Of a DNA stretch of 27,965 bases, positions 21,858 to 27,965 are shown piece by piece; positions within the stretch are counted from its first letter, which is position 1; every line of letters starts with the position of its first letter. Made by a program: the position numbers and the translations under genes. Origin of the DNA: Actinomycetota bacterium (GTDB taxonomy: Bacteria > Actinomycetota > Thermoleophilia > Gaiellales > Gaiellaceae); contig JACCTQ010000099.1 in NCBI GenBank assembly GCA_013812265.1, positions 1 to 27,965 on the forward strand. The letters run 5' to 3'. The notes under the pieces were generated by a model. The model made no database searches and was not told the origin of the DNA. It saw only the letters and a program-made list of their open reading frames with translations.

Positions 21858-22660
21858 GTCTCGTGCGCCCGCTCGCTTTGGCGGGTGCCGGCGTGCTCGC
21901 ATGGGGTCACTTCGAGGCGGGATGGGTGCGCCTGCGAACGCTCAGCGTTCGTCTGCCCAGGTTGCCGCCTGCTCTCGAAGGCATGCGGATCGCGCACCTG
22001 TCCGACTTTCACCTCGGCGTTCCCTCCCGTGGGGCATCAGCTGTCGAGCGTGGCGTTGCCTGGGCTGCCGAACGACAGCCGGATCTCGTGTGCATAACGG
22101 GCGATCTCCTGTCGCACCCGAGAGGCCAACGCACGCTGCGGCATCTACTCGAGCGGATCCCTGGGAGCTTCGCCGTTCTGGGCAATCACGACTACGGAGT
22201 CGCGCGCGACCCGTTTGCGAGGCGAGCCGACCCGTACGACGCTCGCCCTGCCCGTCTGCTCGCGGATGAGGCGGCGACGGTCGACATTCGCGGCTGCAGC
22301 GTGCAGTTGGTCGGAGTCGATCCTCGCTCGCACATGCAACGCCAGGCTAGTCCTGAGCGGCTCGCCGATCCGGCGGCCGATCTGCGGATCCTGCTTTGCC
22401 ACTTTCCGCGCATCGTGGAGCGGATCGAGCCAGGCGCGTTCGACCTCGTCCTGGCCGGTCATCTGCACGACGGCCAGATCACGGTCCCCTACGGCCTCGG
22501 AAAGCTGCGGCTGGCCCACCCCCGCTTTCCGTACCCCGCAGGGCTCTACCGCCGCCCCGAGGGTCTCATGCACGTCTCGCCCGGGCTCGGTACGACGTTC
22601 GTCCCGTTTCGCTTCTTCGCCCGTCCGGAAGCCACCGAGCTCGTCCTACAATCGGAGTGA
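21845..22660 (+). CDS. Calcineurin-like metallophosphoesterase, YkuE-like
   Basis: A ~265-residue protein with a short N-terminal hydrophobic segment (PLALAGAGVLAWGHFEAGWV), so probably membrane-associated. Metallophosphoesterase motifs are in order: HLSDFHLG, ITGDLL, GNHDYG, LLCHFP and GHLHDGQI, with all Asp, Asn and His metal ligands present. YkuE-type proteins hydrolyse phosphoesters of lipids or nucleotides; the substrate here is unknown. The start is uncertain: TTG at 21845 has AGAGG too close, while GTG at 21863 leaves that site 20 nt away behind a small hairpin. The stop overlaps the next gene by one base (TGATG), indicating co-translation. Confidence 0.88.
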   Translation: MRSNRLVRPLALAGAGVLAWGHFEAGWVRLRTLSVRLPRLPPALEGMRIAHLSDFHLGVPSRGASAVERGVAWAAERQPDLVCITGDLLSHPRGQRTLRHLLERIPGSFAVLGNHDYGVARDPFARRADPYDARPARLLADEAATVDIRGCSVQLVGVDPRSHMQRQASPERLADPAADLRILLCHFPRIVERIEPGAFDLVLAGHLHDGQITVPYGLGKLRLAHPRFPYPAGLYRRPEGLMHVSPGLGTTFVPFRFFARPEATELVLQSE

Positions 22661-23280
22661 TGCCACCCGAGCGCATCGTAGGCCTGACCGGCGCGACCCT
22701 GGAGTGGGCGCCGAGCGTCTGTCATGGCTGTATCTGGTGGCAAAGCCGCAACGGGCGCGACCTGAACAAGGCGCGCTGGATCGACAAGGCGGAAGGGGAG
22801 TGGGGCGCCTGGGGAGGTGTCTACCGTGACGACGACGGCCGGGTGCTCGGGACGATGCAGCACGGGCCGGCGGCGCTGTTCCCCCGCGCAGCGGAACTTC
22901 CCGCGGGACCGCCATCCGACGATGCCATGCTCATTACCTGCGCGTACCTCGTCGACCGGTCGAGCCCGTGGGTGCTCCAGTCGCTCTTCCTCGCGGCGAT
23001 CGGCGAGGCGAAGGACAAGGGCGCGAAGGCGCTCGAAACCTTCGCCTTCCGCTACACCGAGGGGGAATCGAGCCACGAGCGCTTCGAGCTGCACAAGACG
23101 ATCTTCCCCCGCGACTTTCTGGCGGACTTCGGGTTTCAGACCGTCCGAACGGCCGGGCGCGTGGAGCTCGCGCGCCTGGATCTCGGCGGCTTGGAGCCGG
23201 TCGCCGAGGGGCGACGTACGCATGTGCTACGCCTTGTGCGCGAGGCCTTCCAGCCCGCGCCCGTTCCTCAGCGCCCCTGA
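22660..23280 (+). CDS. GNAT-fold-like protein with N-terminal CxxC motif
   Basis: A 206-residue protein starting at the ATG that shares a base with the preceding stop. It has CHGCIWWQSRNG near residue 21, a beta-strand region GGVYRDDDGRVLGTMQHGP, and a helix (LQSLFLAAIGEAKDKGAKALETFAFR) followed by FLADFGFQTVRTAGRVELARLDL. The order strand, helix, 'GFQ', strand is that of GNAT acetyltransferases, although the acetyl-CoA pyrophosphate loop is not textbook. The CxxC may bind metal. No signal peptide is seen. The substrate is unknown, and the assignment rests on the fold pattern, so it is moderate. Confidence 0.65.
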   Translation: MPPERIVGLTGATLEWAPSVCHGCIWWQSRNGRDLNKARWIDKAEGEWGAWGGVYRDDDGRVLGTMQHGPAALFPRAAELPAGPPSDDAMLITCAYLVDRSSPWVLQSLFLAAIGEAKDKGAKALETFAFRYTEGESSHERFELHKTIFPRDFLADFGFQTVRTAGRVELARLDLGGLEPVAEGRRTHVLRLVREAFQPAPVPQRP

Positions 23281-23318
23281 GGCCGCGAGAGGCGTGCTGG
23301 CTCCGCGAGTTTCCCGAG

Positions 23319-23324
23319 TAGGGT
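23319..23324 (+). promoter_or_regulatory. -10 element of the aminopeptidase gene, leaderless type
   Basis: TAGGGT lies 6 nt before the GTG at 23331, with no Shine-Dalgarno. It is 38 nt after the preceding gene. Confidence 0.5.
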
Positions 23325-23330
23325 GACCGG

Positions 23331-24551
23331 GTGCGCGCCGACCCCCGTATCGAGCGGTATGCCGAGCTCGCCGTACGGGTGGGCGCCAATCTTCAGCCGG
23401 GCCAGCTGCTCGCGGTTACCGGCCAACTGGAGCACGCCCCCTTCGTTCGTGCCATCGCCAGGGCGGCGTACGCCGCCGGCGCTCGGTACGTGGACGTCTC
23501 CTACGTCGATCCGCACATCCGGCGCGCCATGATCGAGCACGGCCCCGACGAGGCGCTCACGTGGACGCCGCCGTGGATGCTGAAGCGCATCCGGGATCGC
23601 GCCGGCGAGCGGGGCGCATCGATCGCCATCACCGGCGATCCAGAACCGGAACTCCTCGCCGACCTGGACGGTGACCGCGTGGGTCGTGCGCGCATGGTCG
23701 ACCTCGCCAGGACGGCGCTCGAGCTGATGAATGCGAACCAGTTGTGCTCCACGATCGTCGGCTACCCCAACGAGGGTTGGGCGAAAACCGTGTTCGGTGA
23801 GCCCGACGTCGACCGCCTCTGGGATGCGGTCGCGCACGCCGTCCGGCTGGACGAGCCTGATCCGGTAGCCGCCTGGGAGACACACATGGCGCGACTGACC
23901 CGGCGCGCCCAAAGTCTCAACGAATGCGCCTTCGACGCGGTCAGGTTCCGTGGACCCGGAACCGATCTGACGATCGGGCTGATCCCGGGCTCGCGCTGGC
24001 TGGCGGCGCTCGACGAGACCGTGTGGGGGCAGAAGCACGTGGGGAACGTCCCGACGGAGGAGGTCTACATCTCACCCGACTTCCGCCGGACCGAGGGCGT
24101 CGTGCGCTCCACGAGGCCACTCGCGCTCCTCGGTACGGTCGTTCACGGCCTGGAGATGCGCTTCTCCCAGGGACGCGCCGTCGAAGTCTCCGCCGAGACG
24201 GGCGGGGAGGTCGTTCGAGGCGAGATGGCGGTGGACGAAGGTGCTGCCTTCCTCGGCGAGGTAGCGCTAGTAGACGGGGACTCCAGGGTCGGGCAGACTG
24301 GAATCATCTTCTTCGACACGCTCTTCGACGAGAACGTGACCTCGCATATCGCCTACGGCGTCGGCTTCGACCTCGTGCTCGGAAGCCGCACGGGCTTCTC
24401 GACCGAGGAGCGCCGGGAGCGAGGCATCAACCATTCGGCGACGCACACGGATTTCATGATCGGTGGCCCGGAGGTGGAAGTGGACGGGATCGAAGCCGGC
24501 GGAGGGGCCGTGCCCATCATGCGGAACGACGTCTGGCAGCTGGAGGCTTAA
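23331..24551 (+). CDS. Aminopeptidase, M29 family (aminopeptidase T-like)
   Basis: A 406-residue protein of normal M29 length. The N-terminal domain (ELAVRVGANLQPGQLLAVTG) is typical. The C-terminal metal-binding domain has NVPTEEVYISPD, LGEVALVDGDSRVGQTG, FDENVTSHIAYGVGF and THTDFMIGGPEVEVDGI, which supply the Glu, His and Asp ligands for two metal ions and the catalytic His-Tyr. It removes N-terminal amino acids from peptides in the cytoplasm. It starts with a GTG without a Shine-Dalgarno. The TAA stop is formed by a TTAA that borders the inverted-repeat element downstream, so the insertion left the coding sequence unchanged. Confidence 0.93.
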   Translation: MRADPRIERYAELAVRVGANLQPGQLLAVTGQLEHAPFVRAIARAAYAAGARYVDVSYVDPHIRRAMIEHGPDEALTWTPPWMLKRIRDRAGERGASIAITGDPEPELLADLDGDRVGRARMVDLARTALELMNANQLCSTIVGYPNEGWAKTVFGEPDVDRLWDAVAHAVRLDEPDPVAAWETHMARLTRRAQSLNECAFDAVRFRGPGTDLTIGLIPGSRWLAALDETVWGQKHVGNVPTEEVYISPDFRRTEGVVRSTRPLALLGTVVHGLEMRFSQGRAVEVSAETGGEVVRGEMAVDEGAAFLGEVALVDGDSRVGQTGIIFFDTLFDENVTSHIAYGVGFDLVLGSRTGFSTEERRERGINHSATHTDFMIGGPEVEVDGIEAGGGAVPIMRNDVWQLEA

Positions 24552-24716
24552 GGGCCTGTCCAGAAAGTGGCCGCGGTGGATGACGCGCGAAAAATTCCGC
24601 CAGGCAAGGACGCAGGGAGGACGAATATGCGGACATATTCGTGCGACCGAGGACGCCGCCTAGCGGGATTTGGCGCCTGTCAAGCGCCCTGGTCGACTTT
24701 CTGGACAGGCCCTTAA
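24548..24716. mobile_element. MITE-like palindromic element flanked by TTAA
   Basis: A perfect 17-bp terminal inverted repeat, GGGCCTGTCCAGAAAGT at 24552-24568 and its complement at 24696-24712, is flanked on both sides by TTAA (24548-24551 and 24713-24716), consistent with a 4-bp target duplication. The 127-nt interior contains no gene and is itself an imperfect palindrome: AAATTCCGC (24592-24600) faces GCGGGATTT (24663-24671), and the centre has a 9-bp stem ACGAATATG / CATATTCGT with a CGGA loop (24621-24642). Removing one TTAA and the element rejoins the aminopeptidase stop to the asd 3' end. It is non-autonomous; the parent transposase is not in the window. A strong bidirectional terminator function between the convergent genes is possible. 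Confidence 0.75.
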
Positions 24717-24723
24717 CCCTCTA

Positions 24724-25671
24724 CTACGCAGCGACCGGGCGGCGCGACAGCACCAGCTCCGCGATCTGCAGGGCGTTCAGCGCTGCCCCCTTACGTAGGT
24801 TGTCGCACACGACGAAGAGGACCAATCCGTTCGGCGCGGTCGGGTCTCGGCGAATGCGACCGACGAGCACCTCGTCGCCGCCTTCGGCGTCCTTCGGGGT
24901 CGGACGGTCGACGACGCGGAGGCCCGCAGTGGACTCGAAGATGCTGCGAGCATTCTCGGGCGTCAGCGCGTCTTCGGTCTCGACCCAGACCGCCTGCGCG
25001 TGCCCGACGAGCACGGGCACCCGGACGCAGGTGGCGCTCAGCGGAAGCTCCGGTAGCTCGAGGATCTTTCGCGCCTCCGCTCGGAGCTTCGACTCCTCGT
25101 CGGACTCGTCGCCCTCGAACTCCCAGTCCATGACGACGTTCCCGTCGGCCGGTGTCTGCGCTCGCAGGCGTTCCATCGACTGCGCGCCGGCCCCCGAGAC
25201 CGACTGGTACGTCGCCAGGCGCACCTTCCGGAGCCCGGCGGCGTCTCGAAGGGGCTCGAGCGCGCAGATGAGCTGAATCGTGGAGCAGTTGGGATTCGCG
25301 ACGATGCCCTCGTGCTCGAGCGCGCGCCTGCCGTTCACCTCGGGGACGACGAGCGGCACGCCGTCGGCGAGCCGGAAAGCCGAGGACTTGTCGATGCAGA
25401 GTGCGCCCCCGCGGACGGCGTGGGGCACGAGCTCGTAGCTCGCCGACGTGCCGACGGAGAACAGGCAGACGTCCAGGTCGCGCGCCGAGAGCGCGTCCGG
25501 CGTAGTTTCCTCGACCACGAGAGAGGCCTTGCCGAAGGCCACTCTCTTTCCCGTGGAGCGCGACGAGGCAAACGCTCGCACGTTCGTATACCCGCGCCGT
25601 GCGAGCAGGTCGAGCGTCACCGTCCCCACCGCTCCCGTGGCGCCGACCACGCCGACACGCGCTTCATGCAT
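24724..25671 (-). CDS. asd: Aspartate-semialdehyde dehydrogenase
   Basis: A 315-residue protein. The NADP-binding motif is VGVVGATGAVGTVTLDLL, with ASSRSTGKRV after it. The catalytic Cys lies in VANPNCSTIQL, the Gln/Gly-rich loop is YQSVSGAGAQSMERL, and the active-site His is in RVPVLVGHAQAVWVE. It reduces aspartyl phosphate to the semialdehyde, the second step of Lys, Thr, Met and diaminopimelate synthesis. The ATG overlaps the lysC stop by 8 nt, so both are coupled. It ends in a double stop (TAGTAG) next to the inverted-repeat element. Confidence 0.96.
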   Translation of the reverse strand: MHEARVGVVGATGAVGTVTLDLLARRGYTNVRAFASSRSTGKRVAFGKASLVVEETTPDALSARDLDVCLFSVGTSASYELVPHAVRGGALCIDKSSAFRLADGVPLVVPEVNGRRALEHEGIVANPNCSTIQLICALEPLRDAAGLRKVRLATYQSVSGAGAQSMERLRAQTPADGNVVMDWEFEGDESDEESKLRAEARKILELPELPLSATCVRVPVLVGHAQAVWVETEDALTPENARSIFESTAGLRVVDRPTPKDAEGGDEVLVGRIRRDPTAPNGLVLFVVCDNLRKGAALNALQIAELVLSRRPVAA

Positions 25672-26860
25672 GTTCTCGCTCCGCAGTCGCGGTGGCCAGA
25701 TCGAACGTCTCGTGCAGTGTCTTGACGGCTCTTTCCACTTCCTCGCGCGGCACGTAGAAGGCGATCTTGATCGGCGAGGTGGAAATGAAAGCCGGTTCGA
25801 GCTCGAGATCGGCGAGGGCGGCGAACGTTCGCGCAGCTATGCCCGGGTGGCTCTTCATCCCCGCCCCCACGATGCTCACCTTCCCGAGGTCGCTGTTCTC
25901 GCTCCACGTCCCGCCCGTCCGGTCGAGCGTCGCGCAGGTCTCGGTCCGGTCTTCGGCCGGGGCGGAGAAGACGATCTCCGGTCCGATTTGAATGATCGTG
26001 TCGACGTTCACCGAAGCGTCGGCGAGCGCCTGAAACAGATCGGCTGTCGCGACGCCCTCCACCCGGTACACGGCTTCCTCGACCGTGTGCGTGATACCCG
26101 AGATCATCGCCTTCTCCAGCATGCGCTCATCCTCCTCGCTGACCCACGTTCCGTCCGCCTCGGCGAAGGCCGACCGGACGTGGAGCTTCACGCCGTGATT
26201 CCGCGCGAGCTCGACCGATCGTAACTGGAGGACCTTGGCGCCAGAGGCGGCCATCTCCAGCATCTCCTCGTAGGAGACGGCGTGGAGCTTGCGCGCCTGC
26301 ACGACGACGCGTGGGTCGCCGGTGTAGACGCCTTCGACGTCGGTGTAGATCTCGCAGGCGTCTGCGTCGAGAGCGGCTGCCAGAGCGACGGCCGTCAGAT
26401 CGGACGCTCCGCGCCCGAGCGTCGTTACGTCGAACGTCGTCGAGACGCCCTGGAATCCGGCTACGAGGACGATTGCGCCGCGATCCAGCGCCTCGTGGAT
26501 CCGCCGTGCACGCACGTCGACGATCTTGGCCTTCCCGTGAACGGTGTCGGTCACGATGCCGGCCTGCGACCCGGTCAGCGATATCGCCTCGCGGCCGAGA
26601 TCGTGGATCGCCATGGCTGCGAGTGCGCAGGAGATGCGCTCACCGACCGACACGAGCATGTCCAGCTCCCGTGGCGCCGGTCGCAGTGAGATCTGGCGCG
26701 CGAGGTCGTGCAGGTGGTCGGTCGTGTCGCCCATCGCGGACAGCACGGCGACGACCCGATTTCCTTTCTCGCTGGTGGCAACGAGTCGGCGCGCCACGGC
26801 CTTCAGCCGCTCCGGGTCGGCCACGGATGTGCCGCCGAACTTCATGACGACCGTGCCCAC
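25664..26860 (-). CDS. lysC: Aspartate kinase with two ACT domains
   Basis: The GTG at 26860 is chosen because it gives MGTVVMKFGGTSVAD, the usual N-terminus, and has GGGAGGA 5 nt upstream; an open extension to 26923 lacks support. The 398-residue product has the kinase domain with VVMKFGGTSV, SVGERISCALAAMAI and TTLGRGASDLTAVALAAAL, and two C-terminal ACT domains (roughly residues 265-395). The second ACT domain is standard (VSIVGAGMKSHPGIAARTFAALADL). In the first, the usual PDxPGxAA loop is missing (VEGVATADLFQALADASVNVD). The enzyme phosphorylates aspartate and is normally inhibited by Lys and/or Thr through the ACT domains. The gene lies 67 nt after recR and is coupled to asd. Confidence 0.95.
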   Translation of the reverse strand: MGTVVMKFGGTSVADPERLKAVARRLVATSEKGNRVVAVLSAMGDTTDHLHDLARQISLRPAPRELDMLVSVGERISCALAAMAIHDLGREAISLTGSQAGIVTDTVHGKAKIVDVRARRIHEALDRGAIVLVAGFQGVSTTFDVTTLGRGASDLTAVALAAALDADACEIYTDVEGVYTGDPRVVVQARKLHAVSYEEMLEMAASGAKVLQLRSVELARNHGVKLHVRSAFAEADGTWVSEEDERMLEKAMISGITHTVEEAVYRVEGVATADLFQALADASVNVDTIIQIGPEIVFSAPAEDRTETCATLDRTGGTWSENSDLGKVSIVGAGMKSHPGIAARTFAALADLELEPAFISTSPIKIAFYVPREEVERAVKTLHETFDLATATAEREHA

Positions 26861-26927
26861 GTGGGTCCTCCCGAACGCGCCCGCGACTGCGGGGACAGGT
26901 TCGTAGTCGGCCCTGGTCGCCACCGGG

Positions 26928-27518
26928 TTACATCTCCCGGCGGCCGGCAAGCGCGCGGCCGAGGGTGACCTCGTCCGCGTACTCCAGGTCACCGCCTACG
27001 GGGAGGCCGCTCGCAAGACGGGTGACGCGGACACGGCCGCGCAGGCGATCAGCGAGATACGCCGCGGTGGCCTCGCCGGTCATGTTCGGATTCGTTGCCA
27101 GCACGACTTCCTCGACCCCGTTCTGCTCGACGCGCCGGAACAGCTCGTCGATCCGAAGATGGCTCGGCTCGACTCCGTCGAGTGGGGAGAGGGCTCCACC
27201 GAGCACGTGGTAAAGGCCTCGATACTCGTGCGTGCGCTCCACGGAGATCAGGTCTACGGGCTGCTCCACGACGCAGACGACGGCATGGTCGCGCCGCGCG
27301 TCCCGACAGATCTCGCACACCTCCTGCTCCGTGAGATTCCCGCATTCGCGGCAGAACCGAACCCGCTCCTTGACCTCGCCGATGGCCGCGGCAAGAGCTG
27401 CCGCTTCCTCGCTGGGGACGCGGAGAAGATGGAAGGCGAGCCGCTGTGCCGTGCGCGTGCCCACGCCCGGAAGGCGGGTGAGTTGAGCGACGAGGTTCTC
27501 GACCGACGGGGAGAACAC
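26928..27518 (-). CDS. recR: Recombination mediator protein RecR
   Basis: A 196-residue RecR of typical length. An N-terminal helix-hairpin-helix (LTRLPGVGTRTAQRLAFHLL) is followed by a C4 zinc finger (CRECGNLTEQEVCEIC), a Toprim domain (VVCVVEQPVDLISVERTHEYRGLYHVLGG) and the conserved ATNPNMTGEATAAYLADRL. It loads RecA together with RecF/RecO at gapped DNA. The GTG start has no Shine-Dalgarno but TAACCT 6 nt upstream. The order ybaB-recR is widely conserved, usually behind dnaX, which would lie outside the window. lysC and asd follow on the same strand. Confidence 0.96.
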   Translation of the reverse strand: MFSPSVENLVAQLTRLPGVGTRTAQRLAFHLLRVPSEEAAALAAAIGEVKERVRFCRECGNLTEQEVCEICRDARRDHAVVCVVEQPVDLISVERTHEYRGLYHVLGGALSPLDGVEPSHLRIDELFRRVEQNGVEEVVLATNPNMTGEATAAYLADRLRGRVRVTRLASGLPVGGDLEYADEVTLGRALAGRREM

Positions 27519-27524
27519 CTGTCC

Positions 27525-27530
27525 AGGTTA
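27525..27530 (-). promoter_or_regulatory. -10 element of recR, leaderless type
   Basis: TAACCT on the minus strand, 6 nt before the GTG at 27518. A GTGACC-like -35 lies 15 nt further upstream. The rest of the 138-nt gap to ybaB shows no gene and only a weak GGGG-CCA-CCCC hairpin. Confidence 0.5.
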
Positions 27531-27656
27531 GCCAGACGGCTCGGAGGTCACGCTTTCGGCACGGACCAGTCACACACACGTGCGTACTTCGCCGCTAGGA
27601 TCAGACGTGGGTGGTGGTCCGGGGTGGCCCCAACCGGAAAGCGCCTTCTGCAGGTG

Positions 27657-27965
27657 CTACATGCCGGGGAGGCCGAGGCCTCCGAGGCCGCCCATCGCGC
27701 CGCCGAGCTTTGACTCCATGAGGCCTTGCGCCGAGCGCAGCGCCTCGTTCACGGCCGCGAGCACCATGTCGGCCAGCATCTCGGGGTCGTCCGGGTCGAT
27801 CGCCTGCGGGTCGATTCTGAGATCCACGATCTCGAGCGCGCCGGTCGCCCTGACGGTAACCATGCCACCGCCGGCCGTGGCCTCGACGGTCTCGTTGGCG
27901 AGCTCCTCCTGGGCTTTCGCCATCTGCTCCTGCATCTGCTGAACCTGTTTCAGCATCTTGTTCAT
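27657..27965 (-). CDS. ybaB: YbaB/EbfC family nucleoid-associated protein
   Basis: A 102-residue protein that starts at the last bases of the window. MNKMLKQVQQMQEQMAKAQEELANETVEATAGGGMVTVRATG is the typical N-terminal helix and beta-strand of YbaB. It is followed by the conserved acidic segment IDPQAIDPDDPEMLADMVLAAVNEAL and a Gly/Leu/Met-rich tail. YbaB binds DNA as a dimer. The ATG sits exactly at the edge, so a slightly longer N-terminus cannot be excluded. recR follows on the same strand. Confidence 0.93.
   Translation of the reverse strand: MNKMLKQVQQMQEQMAKAQEELANETVEATAGGGMVTVRATGALEIVDLRIDPQAIDPDDPEMLADMVLAAVNEALRSAQGLMESKLGGAMGGLGGLGLPGM

Noticed and set aside
26861..26992. N-terminal extension of aspartate kinase
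   Set aside because: The added residues are unlike the family and partly overlap recR; the GTG at 26860 has a strong GGGAGGA site and gives the usual N-terminus.
1..27965. tRNA, rRNA or CRISPR arrays
   Set aside because: I looked for cloverleaf-like segments and regularly spaced direct repeats in the gaps and saw none; the intergenic space is small.

Overview
The window reads as chromosomal DNA of a high-GC actinobacterium. GTG starts are frequent, Shine-Dalgarno sequences are often missing, and several genes carry an extended -10 hexamer (TANNNT) only 6-9 nt before a GTG. An ATP-type PEP carboxykinase and a succinate dehydrogenase with an HdrB/SdhE-like subunit in place of membrane anchors would fit a deep actinobacterial lineage such as Thermoleophilia. 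That placement is inference; no 16S or other phylogenetic marker was examined.

Layout. (1) 1-1205, plus strand: the C-terminal biotinyl domain of an acyl-CoA carboxylase, then a sucrase/ferredoxin-like protein. (2) 4486-1144, minus strand: ABC-2 exporter ATPase and permease, a 55-residue acidic peptide gene, and a JmjC/cupin oxygenase of the RoxA/NO66 type. (3) 4546-7245, plus: sucC, a SAM methyltransferase, sucD. (4) 7246-8805: a terminator, a structured non-coding stretch, a small Cys-rich protein gene with its promoter, and a secreted PDZ/Lon-type protease. (5) 11620-8806, minus: icd, mdh and an atypical SDR. (6) 11677-13268, plus: citrate synthase and a HEAT-like protein. (7) 15023-13271, minus: two tandem tyrosine recombinases. 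(8) 15077-17860, plus: an exported sorbosone dehydrogenase-like protein and pckA. (9) 17892-21819, plus: sdhA, sdhB and the HdrB-like sdhE. (10) 21845-24551, plus: a metallophosphoesterase, a GNAT-like protein and an M29 aminopeptidase. (11) 24548-24716: a short palindromic inverted-repeat element inserted at TTAA. (12) 27965-24724, minus: ybaB, recR, lysC, asd.

The common thread is the TCA cycle. Succinyl-CoA synthetase, succinate dehydrogenase, malate dehydrogenase, isocitrate dehydrogenase and citrate synthase, together with PEP carboxykinase, lie within about 17 kb on both strands. Aconitase, fumarase and 2-oxoglutarate dehydrogenase/oxidoreductase are not in the window. The right end is a conserved housekeeping block: nucleoid-associated protein and recombination mediator, followed by the first two steps of aspartate-family amino acid synthesis.

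The most interesting candidates are the exporter / acidic peptide / JmjC oxygenase cassette, the anchorless succinate dehydrogenase with an extra cluster cysteine, the 169-bp palindromic MITE-like element at the stop codon of the aminopeptidase, a methyltransferase inserted between sucC and sucD, and the set of leaderless promoters.
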